A DNA stretch of 64,000 nt, from positions 11,361,239 through 11,425,238 of the forward strand of contig NC_031770.1 of NCBI RefSeq assembly GCF_001522545.3. The letters are read 5' to 3'. Source of the DNA: Parus major (taxonomy: Eukaryota > Chordata > Aves > Passeriformes > Paridae). A model generated the notes under the pieces. The model saw nothing but the letters and a program-made list of their open reading frames with translations, made no database searches and was not told the origin of the DNA. Of the stretch, positions 15,685 through 27,100 are shown piece by piece. The stretch's first letter is position 1. The number at the start of each line of letters is the position of its first letter. The translations under genes and the position numbers were made by a program.

Positions 15685-18600
15685 TCAGCATCTCTGTAGA
15701 CTCGACACCTGTGAGAGCGCACTTGGAATGTTGCATCCTATTTTCTGTTCAAAAGGAAACCGGAGGAACTGGGGTGGGTGCAGCAGAGAACTCCCAACGC
15801 AGACAGAGGCATCGTCCTCGGCTTCTTCGGGACGGGGCCAGCCGCGGGGTGCGGCGGGCGGCGAGAGGCTGTCGGCCAGGGCGCGGAGCTGCTCGGCCAG
15901 CCGCCCGAGGTCCCGGCCCGCGGGCGGGGCGGCGGCGCGGGGCTGCCGGGAGCGCAAGTGGGCCGCCTCCTCCTCCCTGCGGCGGACACGGGGTAAGGCT
16001 CTGCCTGGGGGCCCTGGCTGAGCGGCAGGTGCAGGTGATGCAGCCCCCGCCCCAGCCCGGGACCCCGCTCACCTGAGGCAGCGGCAGGTGCAGGTGATGC
16101 AGCCGCCGTCCCGCCGCGCCCACACTCGCAGCCAGCTCCAGGCGCGGTCCTTGCGCAGCACTCGCAGCACGGCGGTCCCCGCTGCGGGCCCGGGCCCGGA
16201 CCCCAGCGCTGCGGGGAAGGGACTGCGTGAGCCGGCAGCAGGGCACGGCCCCAGGCTGCCTGGATAGCCCGAAGGCTGCCCCGATGGGCTCTGCTGCCGG
16301 TCACTAGTCTGGCCCCAGCGGGACAGAAGCCACCCAGAGCAGAGTCAGGTCCGTAGCAGTCCTGCCCTCCCAAAGAGATGGGGCTCAAGTGGGTTTATCC
16401 CTCTTCTGTATACCGTGGCAAAGCACGACGCCCACACCCAGCTTGGAAACTACTTATACACAGTGTCTGGGCTATGTAACCACTTCCCTGCCTCATCTTT
16501 TTTGGAGCAGGGAGTCACAACAGGGAGGGCTCAATTTTCTTTTTCGCTGCTGTCCCGGGTAGCCACGTTTCAGGCATAACCAGACCATGGAAACAGGGGG
16601 ACAGCACGCACGTTCCCGGGCCTGACACTCACCCACGGCCCTGTGCTGGGCAGCTGCCAGATCAGCATCCTCAGGGTGCAGGAGGCTGTACCACGACTGA
16701 CCGACCAGCTCCTCCCTGTGGTAGCCGAGGTGGTAGGTGACACTGGGGAAGACAAGGGGAGTGGGGACTGAGCGCTGTACAGAGCCTGCACAGTGTAAGC
16801 AAGGAGCAGCTGCTGCATGATGGAGAATGAAACAACAGAGGTACAGAAAAAAGTCGTAAATGAGGGAAGAGCTTTGGGAGGTGTTTGTGAGAGTCTCAGT
16901 GCTCATGCAGTGTCTAGCCTGCATCCCATGCATAGGTTTGGGGAAAGGAGATGATTCTTGCTGCCTGAGATGTACAGCTGGGGCTGTGGTACAAGCAGGC
17001 ACCCCTCACCTCTCCGTGACATCAATAAACGTCATGTCCAGTAGATGCATGCTCTGGAATATGTCATCCTGGGAAGCAGCTTCGCCATCTGTGGGCGACT
17101 GCACAACGGGTGTGCAGAGGGCCAGGAAGGCTGTGGTGGAGGGGGAGGGTGGCCAGCGCAGAGCCACAAAGCGCCCGCACACTGCCACGACCCGATTCCC
17201 CCCGTGCTGCAGCCGGAAGGCCTTGGACGTGCGCATCTCGCTGACAAATGTAACTTCTGCAGGAAAATACACTGCTCAGAGTGGCTCAGGAGCTGGCACT
17301 GGCTCTCTAATCACAGCCAAGGGGCAGAGCAGGGTAGCAAGATTCATGTGATGCCAACTGAGGCCTCCCTTACCCCTGCCAGGCTCCTCCCGGGCAAGGA
17401 GGAGCTTCTTGTGCACATCCTCTCCCACTCGCCCATCCAGGATGTCAAAGACCGTGTCCCCCTGGGCGAGCAGCTCCACCTGACAAAGAGGGGGCTGCCC
17501 TCAGAGACTGCGTCTGTCTCAGTGGACCCTGGCTGGCATCGTGGGTGCACAGCCTGCTGGAACCACAGTCTGCTGGGGCAGTGTGCTGTGCATGCAATAA
17601 AGGCACCAGGATGGGTATGGTGACAGTGACTGCAAATTCCCAGTGAGCAGGCCTTACCACGGAGAGGCCCAGGACCTGAGCCACATTCTCTGAGATGTAG
17701 ACCAGCTTGCTGTCTGCTGAGAGCACAAGCAGAAACCCCGGGAGCAGGGAGAGTAGTTCTGTGCCGAGGGCCGGTCCTGCAGGAGGAGCCAAGCCTGCAG
17801 GGGGTGAGGGTGAAGCTTGGATGAGGCTGGGGCAGTGCCCCACAGAGAGCCAAGCGGGTGTGGCGTACAGCAGTGCTGCGGTACCTGGAGGGAACAGCTG
17901 AGCCCCCCGCAGCCGGAGGCACACCAGGGCCATGGTGTGGAGGTAGGAGAGTCGCTCCTTCTCCTGTGCAGAGATGGGCAGCAGGGAGCGCAGTGCCTGC
18001 AGCTCCGCATTGATCTGGTCTCGGCGAGCCTTGGAGGCACTCTTGGTTGACCTGCAAAGCCAGCCACCTGGGACATGTGTCCAGGGAGGGAAAGGGACGG
18101 CATTCCCTGCCTGCAACTGTGGGAAAAATTCCAAGCTCGGGGGATATGGAGTGGAGATACTCAGCACCCGTGCCAGCTGCTGCCTCTAGGAGAGCAAACC
18201 TTGTGGGCAGAGGCGCTCAAGCCTACCCAGGACACACACTGCTGGTATGGCTGGTGCCTCTCCTGCTGGGTGCCAGGTTGGACAATGACCTGTGCTTTGG
18301 TGGGGAGCCCATGTGACAACCTCCCCACAAACCCTCACCAGGATGGAAACTGCATCCAGTGCCAAACTGTGCACCCCAGCCCAGTACAGCATGCCTTTCC
18401 TCCTAAACCGCCTAAAATACCTCTGCCCCTCCAAATTCCTGCACCTCCTCCCCATGCACCGGCTGATGGTCCCGCTGTCCCAGGCTGGTGCCAGCACCTT
18501 GCAAGAGCCATCTGACCCTACACCTAATCCCGGGGTTCTGGGAGGCCATCGCAGCCCTGAGCGAGGGCAGGAGGCGGGAGGGAGCTCACCTGAACGGCCT

Positions 18601-18690
18601 GGAGGCACTGGGCGCCTGCTTGGCCCTCGTGGGCAGGCAGCTCATCTCTGCCTGCAGTGGCCGGTGGCAGTGGCTGCAGAAGATGGTCAT
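15685..18690 (-). CDS. NPAS4L: NPAS4L (cloche-type), bHLH-PAS transcription factor of the NPAS4 family
   Basis: Eight coding exons in transcript order: 18690-18590, 18051-17885, 17794-17658, 17479-17374, 17256-17010, 16742-16633, 16208-16073, 15976-15685. All have GT/AG junctions and stay in frame, total 1296 nt, 431 aa. The basic region and HLH (about 34-88) contain [17 protein letters not shown] and [11 protein letters not shown], close to NPAS4. PAS-A (about 103-160) has [20 protein letters not shown] and [15 protein letters not shown] (about 236-320) has [30 protein letters not shown] and WSWLRVW. The last exon (336-431) opens like NPAS4 after the PAS-associated region, then keeps only a short Leu-rich segment near 357-370. 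The long activation region of NPAS4 (human about 800 aa) is absent. Family knowledge: zebrafish npas4l specifies blood and endothelium, and an avian NPAS4L has been reported. It is not retrocopied (introns present) and shows no disabling lesion. It could be a fast-evolving NPAS4, but its position between KLHDC3 and RRP36 favours NPAS4L. Confidence 0.92.
16021..16104 (-). repeat. 25-bp direct duplication spanning NPAS4L exon 7 and intron 7
   Basis: The same 25 bases occur at 16021-16045 and 16080-16104 (period 59). The right copy is the 3' end of coding exon 7, just before its donor. The left copy lies in the 96-bp intron 7, where the position matching the donor no longer reads GT. Confidence 0.85.
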
Positions 18691-18754
18691 GCTGCCGGGG
18701 CTGGGATGGCCTGAAGCTGGCAGGGAACCGCTGCCTCCTTCGCCTCCGGCTGTG

Positions 18755-18867
18755 GCTGAACCTGCTGACCCTGCTGCTCCTGGCCTCCTTTTGTACCCTC
18801 CTGGGGTGCAGAGGCCAAGCCACTCACTGAGAGAGTTACCTCTTGTGACGCAATTCCAAACAGCTCA
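18755..18867 (-). promoter_or_regulatory. NPAS4L core promoter (TATA-like box and ATF/CRE-like site)
   Basis: On -, TACAAAAG (18795-18788) is a TATA-like element about 100 bp upstream of the ATG, which would place initiation near 18760. Further upstream is TTGCGTCA (18853-18846), an ATF/CEBP or CRE-like site. Both sit between the MEF2 palindrome and the start codon. Function is inferred from spacing only. Confidence 0.5.
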
Positions 18868-18904
18868 GGGCTATTTTTAGAAGGCAGGCTGCTAAAAATA
18901 GCCC
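18868..18904. promoter_or_regulatory. Perfect inverted pair of MEF2 sites upstream of NPAS4L
   Basis: GGGCTATTTTTAG (18868-18880) and CTAAAAATAGCCC (18892-18904) are exact reverse complements separated by 11 bp. Each core (CTATTTTTAG at 18871-18880, CTAAAAATAG at 18892-18901) is a full-consensus MEF2 site. Their centres are 21 bp apart, about two helical turns. The nearer site is about 75 bp upstream of the TATA-like box. Confidence 0.8.
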
Positions 18905-21179
18905 TTGCAGCCAGCTGAAATTCGAGAGGGGAAGTAATAAAAGGAAGCCAGGGTCTTTAAAGCAAACCTGCCGCTCAGGAGGGGGCAGTGACAAAGGCAG
19001 CAGATATCTCCCTGTGGGGCACACATCTGCCCAGCTCCTGCCAGCCCTGCAGAACATCCTGTGTCTAGTCTGCCAGACCGGGAGATGCTCTCCAGCATTA
19101 ATGATGTTTGAACTGGGTGCTGGGAGAAAGAGCTGATAAGCCAAGAAAATACACCGGAGACACCTGGACCAAGGTGGTGAGCAGTGTCCCATGCCCAGGC
19201 CTGCAGTAGGTTCCTGGCAGAGGCAGGTTAGAGCCACAGCACCCCTGAGCCAAAGAGAACGCTTGAAGAGAAGTGGGGTGTCAGTGACCCCTCTCCCTGA
19301 TGAGCCCCTTCTTTTCTTCCCAGAGAAGACTTCTCCCTGATAAAGGTTTGCTTGCCTAGAGGCAGCTCTGGCATGGGGTGCTGAGCCTTTCTGGGCCCTG
19401 TTGTCTCTCTTTGATGCCCCAGAGATTGTGATTCCTCCCAGTGACAGCCATTCATGGACAGGATTGAGGAGCCTCTGTGCTCAGCACCACATAACCCAGC
19501 GTGGGGACTCTGGGTGCTCAAGAGGCATTTCCTAGTGTCTGGCACCCTGCAAGGAGAGCAAGCTTGGTGCTTCAGTGCACGGCCAAAAAACTCCACCATT
19601 TATTTCACAGCTTGTGAGATTGCCTGTGGATGAGGCAGCTGATAGAGGAAGGGAGTTGGAGCTGCTGGACAACACAGGGTAGACATTCACCTTAGTCCTC
19701 TTGGGTAACCTGCAGGTGCCAAGGACAACAAAGGATGAGCCCAGGCTGGGGCTGCTCCCCCTCAGCCAGATGTGCTGTCACAGCACACCCTGTGTCCCTC
19801 CAGGTCAATGATGCTCATCACCTATCATGGTGAGGTCCTGCCAGCGTGTGAAGAACAAGCTCTTGTCGCAATTGTGGGGCCTTCTGTTCTCTTGCCATGG
19901 GGTTTTCACTACTCTCACACCACTCCAGACTGCTCCATTGTGTTTGCATTGGCCACCTCTCCTGCAGGCTGAGGAGCCCAGGCACCTCTGCAACCTTGTG
20001 CTGCAGGATGAGCACTTGACCCTGGCCCTATGCCAGCCCTCAGGGCAGGGGAGACAGCCTGGGCCCACTGCCACACAGGTTCCTGGCATGCAGCCACCAC
20101 CATCTCGGCTGCCCCTGTGACTTTACATCCCAGGAAACACCCTGAGTGCTTCCCTAGCTTTCTCTGCACTAGCTCCATTGCAGTTGCCTCTGGAACTCCT
20201 CTTCACATCAGACGCCATCAGATGTTGGTGGGAAAGGGCTTGAGCACAGCCCTCTGTGCCACCCAGGAAGGCTGTCCCAGGCATCCCTCCACCTCCAGCC
20301 CTAAAGCAGAAAGCTACAGAGCATCCACCTACCTGAGGGAGCACAGCCCAGGAGACACACACCATTTTTCTTCTGCCCTCTTGCAGGATAGCACAACTCT
20401 GGGCAGAAGGCAAGTACCCCATGCCAGTGGTGCTGGGGGTGCCCAGCTTCCCTTCCCCGTCCCAGGCAGGGCTGTGGCTCACATCAGCCACTGCAAGCTG
20501 CTGCCACAAACCACTAGTGGCCTGCAGCTTCAGGGAAAAGCACCTGGTTCATCACTCCCCTCTTGCACCTCTTCTCCCCCAGTTCATCTGCTAGGACACA
20601 CAGAAACCATGTCTGCCTCACCATTTATAAAACTTCCCCCAGTTGCTGCTTTACAATAGGAGCTGGGCAGTGTCCAGCTGGGCCCAGGCCCCCACACTGG
20701 GCTCAGCTTGGAGCTGGGGCCTGCCATTTAGTGCCAGGAAGCTGTCAGTGCTGGCAGGAGCAGATGCAGAGGTTCCTGCTCTCTTGAGGCAATGCAGGAA
20801 CAGTTCAGGTTGACCCTGACATCAACCCCAGGGCCGTGGCTGGTGGTAAGAGTTGATTCAGGCCCTTGGAAAGTGGCTGGACACCGGACAACACAGCTGC
20901 AGTTCCACAGGCAAGGGGAAGGAAGCTCTAGAGCCACCAGCAAGGAGAGGGGTCACAGCTGTGCTGCTGGGGCCAGACAGTTTTTCCCCCAGTGGCCAGC
21001 TCTGTCTGTCCACTTGTGCTGCCCAAAGCATGACAAGGGCAGAGGGAGGCCTAGCTAGGGCAAGACAAACCGAGCTCACACATTCCTTGCTTGAAAGGGC
21101 TAAAAATTCATGCAGGCAGTGGAGCAAGAGGTCAGTATGTGGAGGGGTGAGGGCAGGGTGGTAGATGGACGAGTTGTCT
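18905..21179. other. Intergenic region between KLHDC3 and NPAS4L
   Basis: No coding gene recognised. The part next to NPAS4L (18905-19200) may be regulatory; it includes a TGATAAG GATA-type motif at 19134-19140. The rest probably holds the KLHDC3 3' UTR. I see no nameable repeat. Confidence 0.5.
19599..19604 (-). terminator. Candidate KLHDC3 polyadenylation signal AATAAA
   Basis: The only canonical AATAAA on - that I see between the KLHDC3 stop and the NPAS4L promoter. It would give a 1.6 kb 3' UTR. A variant hexamer, TATAAA (20629-20624), is closer and could be used instead. Confidence 0.35.
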
Positions 21180-24100
21180 TCAGCCCTGGTTGGAGACAAT
21201 GGGGCGACTGATGGTGCTGTTCGTTGTCATGGCTGAGAGCTCCCATCTGTAACACACCAAGAGGACACACTGAGAGAAAGCACAAACACAGTGCCCAGGG
21301 CTGGAGCAGCTTTGCTTCATGTCAGCCTCAGCTATAGTCTCCAGACCAGCCCACCTCAAAGGTGCACAGTGCCAAAGGCCCTGGGCAGCCCTCAGCCAGG
21401 GCTGGAGCACCTCAAGGTCAGGGAGCACCCACAGAGTGACCTCCCAGCAAGGCACACCATACCTGATGTCGTGGGGAAGGCAGGACTGGTCCAGGCTGTA
21501 CTGAATCACTGCTAGCTTACACAGTGTCTTCAGACTGGGGCCTGTGAAAAGAAAGCAGTTAAGCTACAGCAGGCCTTGACTGGACACCATGGAGGCTCCA
21601 GCATCATGCAATCAGTGCCACAGGAAACAGGGCAGAGTCTTGTCTGAGGGACAAGGCAGAGTGCACACCAGGGACAGGCTGGGGTGGTTTCTGTGCTCCC
21701 ACAAGAGGTCTGCATGCAGGAGTGCACAGAGCAGGGCTGCACCTCTGGCTGCTCTGTGTTAAGCCAAGCACACTAGTCAAACACAGCTGTCTGGCTCCAG
21801 GACATGGCACCTGGAGCCACAGAGGGCACAGCTGGGTGCTTCACAGCAGGGCCTGCTCACAGGGCATCTTATGGCAAGAGGAACAGGCTGGGCAGGAAGT
21901 GCTCACGTACTGAAGTCGAGGATGTAGAGATCTGAGTGATCCATCAGGTCGAATTCATCACCCATTCCCTCCTCCGGAGATGGGCTGCAGAAACCAAGCA
22001 CAGTGTCAGACAGTGCCAAAATTCTTGCACACCAACTCAGCAAGGGCTGAACAAGTCCAGGAATGTTCCTGGCCTCCCTGTCCCATGCAGGGGCCCTGTG
22101 ATCCCTCCTGCCACTCTGATGCCCCAGGCAGCACCCAAAGTCATCTCTTTCCCAGCTCCTTGCAGGGTAGGCAGAGCTGCAAAGAGCTGGGGAGCAGAAA
22201 CCTACACTGTTTCCTCTGCAGGGCATGGGGGATCTGCCTCTTCTTCATGGATGACCATGATGATTCCAGTCATGAACCTCCCCCCCACCTCACCTGTCCA
22301 TCAGACCTGTTCTCATGTAGTTAAGATCTACTGCAATTATTTCAGCTTGGCCACTGAGATGCTGTAAGAGGAGTGTAGAGAAAGCAGCTAGAAAACATCT
22401 GCATGGCAGGGCAAGCACAGACATTCCTCAGTCTGACTCAGGAGTCACTTTGGACTCCAGCCACATCTGGAGTGAGTGGCTGTGCCAAAATGGGGATGGC
22501 ATTTCAGAAGACTGTAACTGAGCACTAGAGCTGTGCAGCAGTCATTTTACACCAATTCTGATTTGCTGATAGTCCCATTTGATGTTGATGCTGGAATGCT
22601 AATGAGGAATTACAACGCCAGACATTTCTATGGAACACAGCCTCACCTATGGTTTCCTGCCACTGTGGTCTTGGGGGAACAACCAAAGCACTTGAGAGAC
22701 TGGATACTACATCTCCTTGCACAGAGAGATCAGCCTATGCTAAAACAGGGGAAAACACTCCCATGGATGATGGTTGTTTGGAGAATTTGAAAGAAAGGAA
22801 AAGCGTTTTAAGTTCTGCTTTGGTCTATGACAAACAAACTTAGTGTGCCCTCACTTCTTAGCTGGGACCAACCTCATGCAGTGACTTCTCACCCCAGTGT
22901 CACTTGTTTCCCCACCTAGGAGCCACTAAACCTCACACCTCATGGGACATGAGGAAGTACCTGCCCCCTTAGGTCCCCACAACCCCAGGCCAAACTGCAG
23001 AGCACAGCTCACTGCTGGCAGAGCAGACCTGTTGCTGATGGGGCCCATCTGCCCGGATACAGGCAAGAGCCCCTTTAACTCCACCTCGTGTGCTTACCAC
23101 ACCACAATCTAATCTCACATCCACGTCACAGGAAACCCTAGACCATCCCTTATCTATCAAAGGAAAGCCAGCAGGCACCACATCTGTGGTTTTAATCACC
23201 CAAAGGCAAGTAGCAGCATAAGCCTGGAGTTCAAGACCAGGCAACCCCCTGCAACTCCCAGGCAGAAGGGTGCAGGGCACAGCTTTGCCAACCAGAGCTC
23301 AGCAAAACTGCTCATTCCAGATGCAAAACAACTCACCCTGCACTCAGTGACAGCCCCTATTCTCACCAGAGCCAGGATTTCTAAGCCTTGTCACAGAAGT
23401 CAGTCTCAAGCCAAATCTGGATCAGCATCTCTTTAGATAAACTGTTTTATAGCATTCCTTCTCCCCTGCCTTCTTCCTTGTGGATGGTATCTGCACACTG
23501 AATTGCTGGTGGGCTTGGGAGGAAAGCAGACCAGGGCCACAGCTGTGACACAGCTAATGGGAACACCAACTTTCCTGGTCCCTTAAACGGGACACAAGTG
23601 ATGGATTGCTCCTGGCCACAGTGAGGGATGACAGCTGGGGCAAAAAGACCAAGCCCTGGGCAGGACTACCAAAGAAAAAGCTTTTGGATGCCATAGGAGC
23701 AAGCAGCCTGCATAACTGCCTCTTCAGCAGTCTATAGGATGTGTGAATCCTGGAAGGGAGACAGGATGCAAAGGGGTTTTGCCTGCCCATCCCCCAGTGC
23801 TGCTCCCTAGAAAGCTGAGCCTCCCGGCTCATCCTCTGAGAATCCCTGCTGGACAGCCCGTGCTGTGCGACCCCTCCCCCTTCCCAGCCAGGGGAGCACA
23901 GGTCAGGAGGCAGACCACTGGGAGTTCTCCATTACAATGACTTCCTGGAAAACTTCTTATCTCGCCAGGCAGCTCCAGAATACACCTGATAACTGCTACA
24001 GGAAGTGAGCACAGCCCACCCCCCACCTCCCACTTCCCCAGCTCACAAGACCCTCCCTCCCGTTCAAGCAGGCTGCATTCCTGGCTGCCAGCAGCTCTTC

Positions 24101-27100
24101 GGAGCCCACTACTGCTGATGAATGTGCCTCTGTTGGGGTTGAGCTTGACTTAAGAAACAAGCTGAGTTCTGAAGTGGTCCAGTGGAGAAGACAAGGCACT
24201 GCTGCATTGCTCGGAAAGGGTGGACCAAACTCAAAAAAGCTGGTGTCAAATTGGTTGTGGTTTGCTAGCATTTCCCAGGAGTGCCAAGGCTTAACATCAG
24301 AGTTCAGCTGCCACTGTAACACAAATCTACACACAGCACAGCATCTGGACCACCCAAAACTCCCATAAAGCCTTCTGCTGCACTGAGCAGCACCCAGTAT
24401 CTTCTGAGGAGACTGGATAAACTCAGCACCTCTGCATACCTCACCTGCACTGAGCACTCCCTCACAGTCAGACGGACATCCTACAGCTAAGCACACACTC
24501 CTTGAACCCCTGGAACCTGAAGGCCCTTCACTCCATCACACACTGGTATGGTCAGGACATCAGCAGAACCTGTCCTGCTTGGACAGCCAAGCTGGCTTCA
24601 GAAGCATCCCCAAAAAGCCACTGTCAAGATCCCAGAGAGAGCCACAAAGCTTTCCAAACCATGTGGAGAGCTGAAAGCATTTAAGATGTCTCTGCAAGGT
24701 AGATACCGGAAAGCAGGACTGTGCTCCAGAGATGCAATTTGTCACTCCAGACAGCATAGAGTGTGTCCTGGTGATAGGCTACTTCCTTTCTTATAGCAGC
24801 TGTTCAGGCTCTTGGCCACATCCAGCTGCCCTGCACCCTGACAGTATCACTTCCAGTGTTTGACAGCTAAATCCATAACACCAGGTCCCTGATGTGAATG
24901 GAAATGTTGCTAAGGAACACTGGTACAGAAGGCAACATTGTCTTGTCATGTGTGTAGGCTCCTCAAACAGCTCCCAGCTGAGCTGACATCCCACTGCAGC
25001 TTGGCAGCAGAACCCACACTTGCCAACAGAAGAAAGAAGCTCTGGTGGGAGAAGCAGGGAAACATGCAGGTGAAAATAAGTCAGTCTGAGGTCTGTTCTG
25101 GCACAGCAAACTGAGATACATGTCCTTCTGACAGCAGGATCTTCTCTCTTATCCCCATGACCTCTTCACCAGAAAGCTTGAGCACTGCACAGCCCCTCCT
25201 GAGCAGCCTGTTAGACCCTTCTGTCTCTACATGTACAAGATGGCTTGTCACCAGATGCTTTACAGCTTACATGACACCTTCAGTTTCTTCCATGGCCTTT
25301 TTCCAGAGGAGCCCTGATGTACATGACTATTAACACTTGTCAGATAGATTGACACTTGCCATGTGCCTCTGAAGTCCATCAGATACAGCATGGGTCAGAG
25401 CAGGAAGACACACTGTGCTGAAGGGAGTGTCAAAGCCTCTCCAGGAGCCACTTCACATAACTCACCTGGTACCTCCAAAGAGGATGATTTTGTCCCCCAC
25501 TCTGCAGCAGCACTGCCGGCGGCGAGGACATGGCCCTTTTCCCTTGGGTTCAATCTTCCTCCAAGAAAGAGAAACTAATGGGAGGAAAAGAGTGTACCAG
25601 CTTGTCACAAGAGCCTGGCCAACACCAGCTATAAGCAGGTTATGAATTGAAACAGATCACAGGAAAAGCAGAGGCCCACTCCTCAGACACCAACTAGCCA
25701 ATATCCATCCTCCCCCTTGACCTCCTCACTAATGGCTGAATGATGCACCTCTATGAGGCTGTTACTGAAGTGCCACTTGGATGCCATTCACAGTCCTGGA
25801 GCTCTGCCTGCTGAGACAGGATTTACAGGTCATATCATAGAATGGTTTGGATTGGGAGAGCCCTTAAAGACCATCTTGTTCTAGCCCTCTCCCATGGGCA
25901 GGGACACCTTGCACTAAACCAGGTTGCTCAGGGCCGCATCAAGACCTTTCACTTGCAGAGTGAAAAGGTGCTCTGCCTGAGCACCAGCAACCACAGACTG
26001 CCATGGCAGTGGGTCTGACATCAGAGGGAGCTGTACTGGGCAGAGCCGCAGGAGCAGACAGGCAGCCTCCCTTCCCCAGAACCTGCCTCGGTCGGGATTT
26101 GGAGGGAGACCCAGGAACCAGCTCCATCTGCTGGCAGGCTTCGGTCGCAGAGCACCCTGGCAGAGCTGCCATCAGCTGCTGGGACAACTCGGCTGCGGGA
26201 GGAGGGCGTAGGGAACTGAACCAGGTGGAGACAGCAGCCTTTGTTCTTGCTGCTCTCTGTGGCAAGGATGCTTGGGGGCGCCAATGCACAGGACTGAAAC
26301 CTGCAGGAGCTCTCACACCAGCTCACAATCAGCTTGGGGAGCAGCAGGTGGCTGCTCTCAGGTAACTTTACTCTGCAAACCAATTAGCAAACAAAATGAG
26401 TCTAGAGAATGAAATGTGCCTGAGGACTGAGGACCCAGAACCAGCTCACAGCTGACTGATATTCAGGGTACCAGATGAAGAACCACCCCTTCTGCCACAC
26501 AGTTTAAGCTGGTACCAAGAGATGGTGATTCTGCAGCTCAAGTTGAATGGTTCCCCCACTACAGTCTCCCCCTTCCCTAACCCTATTGCTTCCTTATATT
26601 TTCTCTTCTGTCAGTACTTTTGCATATTTAAGAACAAGACAAAGTTTTTCCAATGAAATATGTCTTTCAGTAATACCTCATTTTCCACTTTCTAACCGAG
26701 ATTTGGAAACATCCCAAGGAGGAACAGGCATGGTAGCAAGTTGGCAAGAGCCATTCCTCCCCCCAAGCAGTACTCCTTGGACACTATGTTCCCCTGAGCA
26801 CTCACATGCCTGAGGGCCCAGAGCACTATCACTGCAGCGAGTTAAAAGGATAAATACCTGGATTGAATTTCCAGAGGTCATGGAAGTGTCTGTTCAGACG
26901 TGCATTGTAGCCACCAAATACATATAGTTCCCCGTTGTAGCTGACTGTAGGGAGTAAGCACAGATGTCAGAGGGCCACCCAGCAGGTCCCTGACCCAACA
27001 TCAAACACAAAGCAATGCGGTATTGGCTGTCCACCTCTCCTTATATCACCTTCATGTGCAGTGTGGTGTGCAAGGCTTTTTGGTGGGCAGCAGCTTTCCA

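Noticed and set aside
15977..16072. Reading through NPAS4L intron 7, where one frame gives a YPVS resembling NPAS4 YPIS
   Set aside because: The frame continuing from exon 7 meets TGA at the donor. Splicing 16073 to 15976 restores the alignment (EEEAAHLR against DMEAWSLR), so the match in the intron is a coincidence linked to the duplicated segment.
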